Assembly (NCBI GenBank): GCA_913774665.1
Contig: CAJYHN010000002.1
Span: 372,001 to 436,000 of the forward strand
DNA from: an uncultured Microbacterium sp.
Lineage (GTDB): Bacteria > Actinomycetota > Actinomycetes > Actinomycetales > Microbacteriaceae
DNA: 64,000 bases
Direction: 5' to 3'
In this document: positions 58,216 to 64,000 of the stretch, piece after piece
How positions within the stretch are numbered: position 1 is the first letter of the stretch
Layout: each line of letters starts with the position of its first letter
Program-made: the position numbers and the translations under genes
Notes under the pieces: model-generated
Seen by the model: the letters and a program-made list of their open reading frames with translations, nothing else
Told to the model about the DNA's origin: nothing
Database searches by the model: none

Positions 58216-58677
58216 CTAAGGAGCGCAATCGGCGTAAACAGCACTCGCCGATGCGGTCCATTTTCCGATCGAAGCCGTGACCGTATAGGTGTAGTTCGTC
58301 TCGTCCGAGAGGCCGTAATCATCGGCGGAATAGTCGTACCGGTTCCCTGTCCACGTCGGGCCCCTGGAGCTCACCGTCACGACAGACCCGTCGGGGTTCT
58401 GACGCGTGAGGGTAAACGTCGGGAGAACTCCCTGCCACGCTCTCGACGCCCCAGAAGTCGGATCCGCCGACCACTGAACGTTCGCCACACAGTGGCCAAC
58501 CCCGTTCGACATCCTGAGATTCACGGGTGGCAGGACTTGGCCAGTAGTCACGACATTCCCCGCCACATTTTGCTGCGCCGTGAAAGATGCGCCGCTCACC
58601 GATGGTGTGCCGATGGCGGCGCTCAAGAGCACCATCACGATGAGCGCGCTCAATTTCCTCAACGGAAGTCCTCTCAT
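58216..58677 (-). CDS. Exported beta-sandwich protein with SipW-like signal peptide
   Basis: 153-aa exported protein. N-terminal signal helix LSALIVMVLLSAAIGTPSV is followed by SGASFTAQQNVAGNVVTTGQ, close to the alternate signal-peptide pattern of the three exported proteins at 59578-61195. The mature part looks fibronectin type III-like, with two cysteines (GHCVANVQW, ADCAP) that could form a disulfide. ATG at 58677 is chosen; earlier in-frame sequence is antisense noise. Could be a surface-fibre component; function not proved. Confidence 0.7.
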   Translation of the reverse strand: MRGLPLRKLSALIVMVLLSAAIGTPSVSGASFTAQQNVAGNVVTTGQVLPPVNLRMSNGVGHCVANVQWSADPTSGASRAWQGVLPTFTLTRQNPDGSVVTVSSRGPTWTGNRYDYSADDYGLSDETNYTYTVTASIGKWTASASAVYADCAP

Positions 58678-58877
58678 CAACACCGGTGACAGAGGCAGTC
58701 TTGTGCGACCGGGATCTCCAGGCACAGCGCAACGTGACGCCTGAGCGTGCAGTTCGACGCTGTCCCTCAACGAATACCGACCTCGCGACCGAACGCCAAC
58801 CTCGTTACGGTGCCACCGCAGTCGAAGCCTCCGCACACGACCGCTCGGCTACCTCTGTGGGCACACCCGAAGAATCC

Positions 58878-59408
58878 TTACATCCTTGCCCCGTGCCGCA
58901 CCGCCTGCGCGAGATAGCTCTGGGCGTTGCCCCGGATCCCCGCCCGCTCCTCCTCGGTCAAGGCCCTCCGCACCTTCGCCGGCACCCCCGCCACCAGGGA
59001 CCCTGCAGGAACCACCGTGCCCTCCAGCACGACCGCTCCCCCGGCCACGAGGCATCCTGGCCCGATGTTCGCGCCCGACAGGATGACGCTGCCCATGCCC
59101 ACCAGCGACCCGTCGCCGATCGTGCACCCGTGCACGACCGCGTTGTGGCCCACGGAGACGTCGGCCCCGATGACGGCGGGGTGGTCGGCATCGACGTGCA
59201 CCGACACGTTGTCCTGCAGATTGCTGCGCTCACCGACGATGATGGCGGCGCTGTCGCCGCGGAGGACGGCGTTGTACCAGACGCTCGCACCCTCGCTCAG
59301 CGTCACGTCGCCCACCACCCGCGCTCCGGCTGCGACGAAGGCGGTGCCGTGAATGGTCGGACCGGCGCCGGGAAGGGCGAGGACGGACGCGAGGGGATCG
59401 ATCGGCAT
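58878..59408 (-). CDS. Gamma-class carbonic anhydrase family protein
   Basis: 176-aa left-handed beta-helix protein with hexapeptide repeats (VVGDVTLSEGASVWYNAVLRG; IGDGSLVGMGSVILSGANIG). The zinc-ligand histidines are in place (SVHVDADH, VGHNAVVHG). Also like PaaY/YrdA, so the reaction could be bicarbonate dehydration or another hydrolysis. ATG start follows a leaderless promoter. Confidence 0.92.
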   Translation of the reverse strand: MPIDPLASVLALPGAGPTIHGTAFVAAGARVVGDVTLSEGASVWYNAVLRGDSAAIIVGERSNLQDNVSVHVDADHPAVIGADVSVGHNAVVHGCTIGDGSLVGMGSVILSGANIGPGCLVAGGAVVLEGTVVPAGSLVAGVPAKVRRALTEEERAGIRGNAQSYLAQAVRHGARM

Positions 59409-59420
59409 GTGCTGAGGCTA
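59409..59420 (-). promoter_or_regulatory. Leaderless promoter of the gamma carbonic anhydrase
   Basis: TAGCCT at 59415-59420 on the minus strand, six bases, then ATG at 59408. Confidence 0.6.
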
Positions 59421-59577
59421 GCGTTCGCCAGTACCTACTGAGCGGCTACCCACCTGCGTCCCCGACTACGCACTCCGGCTCCGCCACTACTGCATTGCGC
59501 CAGATCGGTAGCGATGAACTCACACGCGACTCCTAACTTCGGGGCGTAAGCCGCACCGCACCGCCACAGGAGTCGCC

Positions 59578-60177
59578 ATGTCCCAGCCCACCGAACCCAC
59601 CCGCTCCGTCGTCGAGCCCGCACCCCGCCACCGCAAGGCGAAGGCGATCCTCGCCATCGCCGCCGGAACCGCCCTGCTGCTCGGCGGCGGCGGCACCTAC
59701 GCCTACTGGTCGACCGAGAAGGCGCTCACCGCCACGCAGGTCAACTCCGGAAACCTCGACCTCGGCCTCGGGGCGGGCACATGGAAGCTCAAGGGCGCCC
59801 TTCAGTCCGCCCCGACCGATCTCACCAGCCTCACCAACGTGAAGATCGTGCCCGGCGACGTGCTCACCCTGACCCAGCCGCTCACCGTGACGCTCACCGG
59901 CGACACCCTCGTCGCCAACCTCAAGGCAGAGCTGGGCTCGACCTTCAGCGCGAGCGTGCTCGGGCAGAACCTCGACGTCAAGCTCACGATGCCCGCCAAC
60001 TACGGCACGTCCACCAGCGACACGAGCTACCGTCTGACCTCGGCCGACTCGGGTACGCCGAACGCGACTCTCACGATCACCTTCCGGGGCGGCACGAGCC
60101 AGCAGACGGCGGTGAACACGAGCGTCAATCTCTCGGACGTGAAGTTCAGCCTCTCGCAGGCCTTCCCCACTCCGTGA
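59578..60177 (+). CDS. Alternate-type signal peptide exported protein
   Basis: 199-aa exported protein. Basic N-terminus, hydrophobic helix ILAIAAGTALLLGGGGTYAYW, then STEKALTATQVNSGNLDL, the pattern of the 'alternate signal peptide' family of actinobacteria processed by a SipW-type signal peptidase, related to TasA and camelysin of Bacillus. The mature protein is rich in Thr, Leu and beta structure. Preceded by AGGAG at good spacing. First of four genes ending in the peptidase fusion. Confidence 0.85.
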   Translation: MSQPTEPTRSVVEPAPRHRKAKAILAIAAGTALLLGGGGTYAYWSTEKALTATQVNSGNLDLGLGAGTWKLKGALQSAPTDLTSLTNVKIVPGDVLTLTQPLTVTLTGDTLVANLKAELGSTFSASVLGQNLDVKLTMPANYGTSTSDTSYRLTSADSGTPNATLTITFRGGTSQQTAVNTSVNLSDVKFSLSQAFPTP

Positions 60178-60698
60178 CGTCCGCCATGTCGAAGCGCGAC
60201 GACGGCGTCACGCGGAGGCTGCGCTGGACGAGTCTGCTCGCGGCGGTCCTGGTCTTCGGAACCGGGACCGCCGCGGCACAGGCGTTCTGGAGGGCCGAGA
60301 AGCCCCTCTCCGGCACCGTGTCATCGGGGTCGTTCACCCTCTCGACGCAGTGGGTGGGCGACTGGAACACCTGGGCGTCGATCTTTCCGGGCGAGACGCG
60401 CGTCACCCCGATTCTCCGCGTCACCGAGACAGGGGCCGCGGGGTCGACGCTGCGGTGGAGAATCACCCCGATCGTGACCGCGTCGCCGAATCTCACGACC
60501 CAGCTCTTCGTCGGCTCGTGCGATTCCGGTGTCGCCATCGCGTCGGGGACGCCCTATGCACCGCCGGGGGGCTACGCGGCGGGCCAGTCGGTCGACCTCT
60601 GCCTGAGGGCGACACTCAAAACCGGCACGGACACCGCGCTGCAGGGCACCCCGCTCACGCCCTCCATCACGGTCACGGGGGAACAGGTGGTGGGATGA
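60174..60698 (+). CDS. Second alternate-type signal peptide exported protein
   Basis: 174-aa exported protein: signal helix SLLAAVLVFGTGTAAAQAFW then RAEKPLSGTVSSGSFTLS, same pattern as its neighbour. The mature part has two cysteines (VGSCDSG and VDLCLRA) and a beta-sandwich character. GTG at 60174 gives a GTGA overlap with the previous stop; ATG at 60186 is an alternative. Confidence 0.78.
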   Translation: MTSAMSKRDDGVTRRLRWTSLLAAVLVFGTGTAAAQAFWRAEKPLSGTVSSGSFTLSTQWVGDWNTWASIFPGETRVTPILRVTETGAAGSTLRWRITPIVTASPNLTTQLFVGSCDSGVAIASGTPYAPPGGYAAGQSVDLCLRATLKTGTDTALQGTPLTPSITVTGEQVVG

Positions 60699-61195
60699 AA
60701 CCGATCGACAAGAGCCTCTGGTCGGCCGGGGTCGTCGCCGCGGCGGCGCTGCTGCTCATGACCCCGGCGAGCACGCCGGCGTCTGCCGCCTGGCAGACGA
60801 GCACCACCGTCTCGGTGACGACGCTCGACGCGGGCCGGCTCGCCGCACCCTCCGCGCCAACGTGCCAGAACGCGAATCGCGTCCTCCCGATCGTCGTCAT
60901 CACCTGGACCAAAGTGCCGAACGCCCTCGAGTACGAGGTCGTGACCCTCTCGTCCGGCAGCACCTCCTCCGTCCTCGCGACGGTCTCGGCCTCGTCGGCG
61001 TCCGGTCCGACGCTCTCGGCGGAACTGACCGGAACCCTTCTCAACGGCGTGATCTCCCTCCTGACGGGCGACCCTCAGATCGCCGTGGTCGCGAAGAACG
61101 ACACCTGGCGCTCGAACCCGAGCAGCTCGCGCACCGTCGTCCCCGCCGGGTTGAGCGGCTACCTGCTGGGCGGTGTCAAATGCCAGGGGACCTGA
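60695..61195 (+). CDS. Third alternate-type signal peptide exported protein, FN3-like
   Basis: 166-aa exported protein: helix SAGVVAAAALLLMTPASTPA then SAAWQTSTTVSVTTLDAGRL. The mature part has a fibronectin III-like run (RVLPIVVITWTKVPNALEYE) similar to the protein at 58216. ATG overlaps the preceding stop (ATGA). Two cysteines (PTCQNA, VKCQGT) may pair. Confidence 0.8.
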   Translation: MKPIDKSLWSAGVVAAAALLLMTPASTPASAAWQTSTTVSVTTLDAGRLAAPSAPTCQNANRVLPIVVITWTKVPNALEYEVVTLSSGSTSSVLATVSASSASGPTLSAELTGTLLNGVISLLTGDPQIAVVAKNDTWRSNPSSSRTVVPAGLSGYLLGGVKCQGT

Positions 61196-62430
61196 CACTC
61201 CGCCGGGACCGCCGCGCACCGGCGCCGGCCACCCTGCGCCCCCGCGCCTGGACGCGCGCCCGCGCGATCACGGGCACCCTCGTCCTGGTCGCGGTGTCCC
61301 TCTTCGCCCTCGTCACCGTGGTGATTCCCCTCATCCTCGGGGCGCAGACCTACACCGTGCTGACCGGAAGCATGCAGCCCGGCATGCCGCCCGGCACCCT
61401 CATCGCCGTCAGGCCCGTCGCCATCGACCAGGTCCGCGTCGGAGATGTCATCACCTACCAGATCCGGTCGGGCGACCCCGCGGTCGTCACGCATCGCGTC
61501 GTGGGCACCACGAGCAGTACGGGCGGTGAACGCCTGTTGATCACGCGCGGGGACGCCAACGACCGTGACGACCCCCCGGTCCAGTCGGAGCAGCTGCGAG
61601 GAAGCGTCATCCTCGCCCTTCCCTACCTGGGCTATCCCGGTGCCGTCTTCGGTGGGCAGGAGCGTGGAGCCGTCATCGCCGCGGCCGGTGTGGCGGTCGT
61701 CGGATACGGCCTGGCCCTCCTCGCTTTCGACGCCATCCGGGCACGGCGCCGCAAGACCGCAGCCCACGCCGCGGGTGCCCTCGTGGCCGCTCTCGTTCTC
61801 GCGCCCATGCTGATGCCCGCACCCGCCTCGGCGATGGAGCGGGCGGATGCCACGGCGCCCGACCGCCTGCTCGTCAGCGTCGACGGTGTGCGCTTCGTCG
61901 CCGACGGCTCCGTCACCCCGTTCGACGGGATCGACGATCTGGTGCCCGGACAGACGGTCTCCGCCACGCTGTGGGTCCGCAACGCGAGTGCCGACGCGGC
62001 ACGCGCAGCACTCCGTGTGAGCGCGGCTCCGGTGTCAGCCGCGGCGACCGACACCGCCGTCGCCGCGGCGCTGCAGCTCGTCGTCGCCTCTTCACCCGTG
62101 CCCGCGGGCCAGGAATGGGTGAGCGAGGTCATCCCCGCCGGGCAGACGCTCCGGCTGGAGGTCGGACTGCGCATGGATGCCGCTGCCGGAAACACCTCGC
62201 GCGCCGGGGCGGCGATCATCCTGCCCGCGATCAGCCTGACGCAGGCGGTCGCGGACCCCGCACCGCCCAGCTCCGCAGCTCCCGCTCCCGCTTCGCCCGA
62301 CGCGACGCGACCGAGCGGGACGCTTCCCGCCACAGGCGCCGACGTGCCCCTCGTTGCGCTCATCGGCGCGGCCGTCGTCGCGCTCTCTCTCGGCCTGCTG
62401 ACGAGGCGGCCACGTGCGCGGCGAAGGTAA
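61180..62430 (+). CDS. SipW-type signal peptidase I fused to an LPXTG-anchored domain
   Basis: 416-aa membrane protein. Residues 28-52 are membrane helix 1, then the catalytic part: Ser64 (TGSMQPGM), His105 (VVTHRVVG) in place of the bacterial-type lysine, and Asp125 (GDAN), the Ser-His type of SipW and ER peptidases. Helix 2 (AVIAAAGVAVVGYGLALLAF) and a basic loop follow. Residues 190-216 then look like a fresh signal peptide (AALVLAPMLMPAPASA), leading to an extracytoplasmic domain and a C-terminal sorting signal LPATG at 382-386, hydrophobic helix and RRPRARRR. The reading frame is continuous, so it appears to be a true fusion. ATG at 61180 overlaps the previous stop by 16 bases. No sortase is in the window. 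Confidence 0.85.
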   Translation: MPGDLTLRRDRRAPAPATLRPRAWTRARAITGTLVLVAVSLFALVTVVIPLILGAQTYTVLTGSMQPGMPPGTLIAVRPVAIDQVRVGDVITYQIRSGDPAVVTHRVVGTTSSTGGERLLITRGDANDRDDPPVQSEQLRGSVILALPYLGYPGAVFGGQERGAVIAAAGVAVVGYGLALLAFDAIRARRRKTAAHAAGALVAALVLAPMLMPAPASAMERADATAPDRLLVSVDGVRFVADGSVTPFDGIDDLVPGQTVSATLWVRNASADAARAALRVSAAPVSAAATDTAVAAALQLVVASSPVPAGQEWVSEVIPAGQTLRLEVGLRMDAAAGNTSRAGAAIILPAISLTQAVADPAPPSSAAPAPASPDATRPSGTLPATGADVPLVALIGAAVVALSLGLLTRRPRARRR

Positions 62431-62451
62431 GGATTGCCTGTCTACCAGGAA

Positions 62452-62500
62452 TTTAGCCGAGCCTCATCTTGCTTGCGGAATGCCCGTGCCTGAGTAGCGT
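62452..62500 (+). promoter_or_regulatory. dps promoter with possible DtxR/IdeR-like box
   Basis: TTGCGG at 62473-62478 and TAGCGT at 62495-62500, 16-base spacing, fit a promoter about 40 bases before dps. Just upstream, 62452-62470 matches the complement of the DtxR/IdeR consensus in its AGGCT core and CTAA arm only, so an iron-responsive box is possible but weak. GAAGGAG precedes the ATG. Confidence 0.4.
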
Positions 62501-62541
62501 TTCCTCCAACAGACGTCATTCGCTGCGAGAAGGAGCACCAC

Positions 62542-63027
62542 ATGAGCACCGTCCAGACCCCCGCCGCCACCACCGTCGACCCGACGATGGCCGCCGGCAC
62601 CGCCCAGTTCCTCTCCCCCGTCGTCATCGGACTCGAGGCCCTCGTCGTCAACGGCAAGCAGGCGCACTGGCACGTGCGCGGCTCCAACTTCATCGGCGTG
62701 CACGAGCTGCTCGACTCGGTCGTCGCTCACGCCCAGGAGTGGGCAGACCTGGCCGCCGAGCGCATCGTCGCCCTGGGCCTTCCCATCGACTCGCGCCTGT
62801 CGACCGTCGCGGCGAAGGCGAAGGCCACCGAGGTCCCCGCCGGTTTCGCGCAGTCCGACGTGGTCATCCGCGCCGTGATCGCCGACATCGACGCCGTGCT
62901 CGTCGACATCGAAGCCGCCATCGAGGGTCTTGACGAGATCGACATGTCCAGCCAGGACGTGGCGATCGAGATCAAGCGCGGCCTCGACAAGGACCGCTGG
63001 TTCCTCTTCGCGCACCTCGCCGCGTAA
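62542..63027 (+). CDS. dps: Dps-family ferritin-like DNA-protection protein
   Basis: 161-aa four-helix protein that forms a 12-mer storing iron and shielding DNA. Ferroxidase ligands are visible: His in QAHWHVRG, and Asp/Glu in LDSVVAHAQEWADLAAERI. The N-terminal extension lacks the usual lysine cluster, so DNA binding may be weak. ATG follows GAAGGAG. Confidence 0.95.
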   Translation: MSTVQTPAATTVDPTMAAGTAQFLSPVVIGLEALVVNGKQAHWHVRGSNFIGVHELLDSVVAHAQEWADLAAERIVALGLPIDSRLSTVAAKAKATEVPAGFAQSDVVIRAVIADIDAVLVDIEAAIEGLDEIDMSSQDVAIEIKRGLDKDRWFLFAHLAA

Positions 63028-63033
63028 GACGTT

Positions 63034-63073
63034 CCACGAAGGGGGCGGTGCTTCGGCACCGCCCCCTTCGTGG
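63034..63073 (+). terminator. Terminator of dps
   Basis: 18-bp stem, 63034-63051 with 63056-63073, capped by a TTCG tetraloop. Strongest hairpin in the right end of the window. Confidence 0.88.
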
Positions 63074-63198
63074 TTCTCCGTCCCCGGCTGGTCCGATCCC
63101 ATCCGGAAGCGGGCCGCGCGGGAGGGCTCATCGCCTATCGCCGAGCGTCACTCCCCGCGACGCGCTCAGACCTCTCCCGCCCAGGCCGGCGCGGCGGG

Positions 63199-64000
63199 TC
63201 AGGCGGAGTGCGTCACGCGACCGGCCAGGAGGGTCGCGCGCACGGGCATTGCACGCAGCCCACGCTCGTCGGCGGTCAGTGGGTCGGCCCCGACGATGAC
63301 GAGATCGGCGACGGCGCCCGGTGAGATCTCCGCGGGTGCGGTCGAACCCCCCGCCGTCGAGGCGGCGATCGCCGTGTCGATCCCGACCCGCTGGTGCGGC
63401 TGCCACGCGTCGCGCCCGTCGCGCGTGCGGAACACCGCCGATGCCATCGCGGCCCACGGGTCGAGGGGCGCGACGGGCGCGTCGGAGCCGAAGCGCAGAT
63501 TCGTCCCGCTGTCGGCCAGGGCGCGCAGCGGGTAGGGCTGCGCGGATTGCTCGGCCCAGATGGCATCCGTCATATCCCGATCGTCGAGCGCATGCTCGGG
63601 CTGCACGCTCGCGGCGACCCCCAGACGAGCGAAGCGCGGAATGTCGGCGTGTGCGACGAGCTGAGCGTGTTCGATGGTTCCGACCGCGCCGGTGAGGGCG
63701 TACGCGTCGAGCGCGTGCGCGTTCGCGACGTCGCCGATGGCGTGGATCGCGCAGTCGAGTCCGGCAGCCGTGGCGCGCGTCATCATGTCGACGAGCTGCT
63801 CCGGCGGAACGGTCAACAACCCGTGGTTGCCGGTGTCGCCCGGATAGTGGTGGGCGCACGCCGCGGTGCGCGTGCCCAGCGAGCCGTCGGTGATCGCCTT
63901 GAGCGGCCCCACGCGCACGAGGCCGTTCGTCGATCCCCGCACCGGGTCGCCCGTCCGGAGGCCCTCGGCGATGGCCCGGTCCAGGTCCTGCGGATACGTG
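63199..64000 (-). CDS. Amidohydrolase family protein, 5' end outside the window
   Basis: 267 codons of an amidohydrolase_3/YtcJ-type protein, open without stop to the right edge; the N-terminal metal-binding HxH region lies outside. Visible motifs: GLVRVGPLKAITDGSLGTRT, CAIHAIGDVANAHAL, TIEHAQLV and FGSDAPVAPLDPWAAM, the metal and catalytic residues of the barrel. The substrate cannot be predicted. Gene start is beyond 64000; an internal GTG at 63942 is not the true start because the frame continues (TYPQDLDRAIAEGLRTGDP). Bases 63074-63198 hold nothing recognised. Confidence 0.88.
   Translation of the reverse strand, partial: TYPQDLDRAIAEGLRTGDPVRGSTNGLVRVGPLKAITDGSLGTRTAACAHHYPGDTGNHGLLTVPPEQLVDMMTRATAAGLDCAIHAIGDVANAHALDAYALTGAVGTIEHAQLVAHADIPRFARLGVAASVQPEHALDDRDMTDAIWAEQSAQPYPLRALADSGTNLRFGSDAPVAPLDPWAAMASAVFRTRDGRDAWQPHQRVGIDTAIAASTAGGSTAPAEISPGAVADLVIVGADPLTADERGLRAMPVRATLLAGRVTHSA

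Overview
The window is high-GC actinobacterial chromosome, most probably Microbacterium or a close Microbacteriaceae relative. The evidence is gene content and order (rplU-rpmA-obgE-proB-proA-nadD-rsfS, ileS-folC-ndk, clpX-clpP2-clpP1-tig), strong use of GTG starts, 4-base start/stop overlaps (ATGA, GTGA), a translational ileS T-box, and the very frequent heptamer GGATGCC. No rRNA, integrase, IS element or CRISPR array was seen. Three tRNA genes are present: Ala(GGC), Pro(TGG) and Gly(TCC).

Layout. 1-4.5 kb: holA (cut by the left edge), comEC and comEA on the minus strand, then a divergent DUF2087 regulator. 4.6-12 kb: leuS, a pabB-like gene, then plus-strand pairs dedA/App1-like phosphatase and SRAP(YedK)/putative 3-methyladenine glycosylase, closed by tRNA-Ala. 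12.25-13.13 kb: eight tandem copies of a 113-114 bp palindromic unit. 13.3-24.6 kb: a minus-strand housekeeping run (LCP protein, rsfS, membrane protein, nadD, small membrane protein, proA, proB, obgE, rpmA, rplU; then rne), with a DUF4031 gene between. 24.9-28.8 kb: a lower-GC accessory island with a type VII (WXG100) secretion cassette: YbaB-like protein, WXG100 protein, lipoprotein, second small helical protein, and a 509-aa effector-like protein with a C-terminal alpha/beta-hydrolase. A decayed second copy follows, whose lipoprotein has a stop codon exactly at the lipobox cysteine. 28.9-35.7 kb: VKOR protein, small membrane protein, then ndk, a DUF4233 gene, folC and ileS with its T-box leader.

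35.8-40.8 kb: a complete oligopeptide/nickel-type ABC importer (tandem ATPase, two permeases, lipoprotein receptor). 40.9-42.5 kb: a second palindromic repeat array and a single related element bracket a DUF559 (endonuclease-fold) gene. 42.6-48.6 kb: valS with a small partner, an ArsR-like repressor with an 18-bp palindromic operator, and an M3 oligopeptidase. 48.6-51.7 kb: a GNAT and a second WXG100 cassette. 51.7-57.3 kb: clpX, clpP2, clpP1, a TPR protein, tig and two tRNAs. 57.4-64 kb: surface and stress genes: a lipoprotein, a gamma carbonic anhydrase, three exported proteins with alternate (SipW-type) signal peptides plus a more distant relative, a signal peptidase fused to an LPXTG wall-anchored domain, dps, and an amidohydrolase cut by the right edge.

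How it works together. Many genes outside operons start 6-7 bases after a TANNNT -10 box, so they are probably transcribed without a leader; this fixes several start codons. The most notable accessory systems are the WXG100/hydrolase/lipoprotein cassette with its pseudogenised twin, the signal peptidase-LPXTG fusion with its co-transcribed substrates, and the palindromic repeat family around the DUF559 gene.
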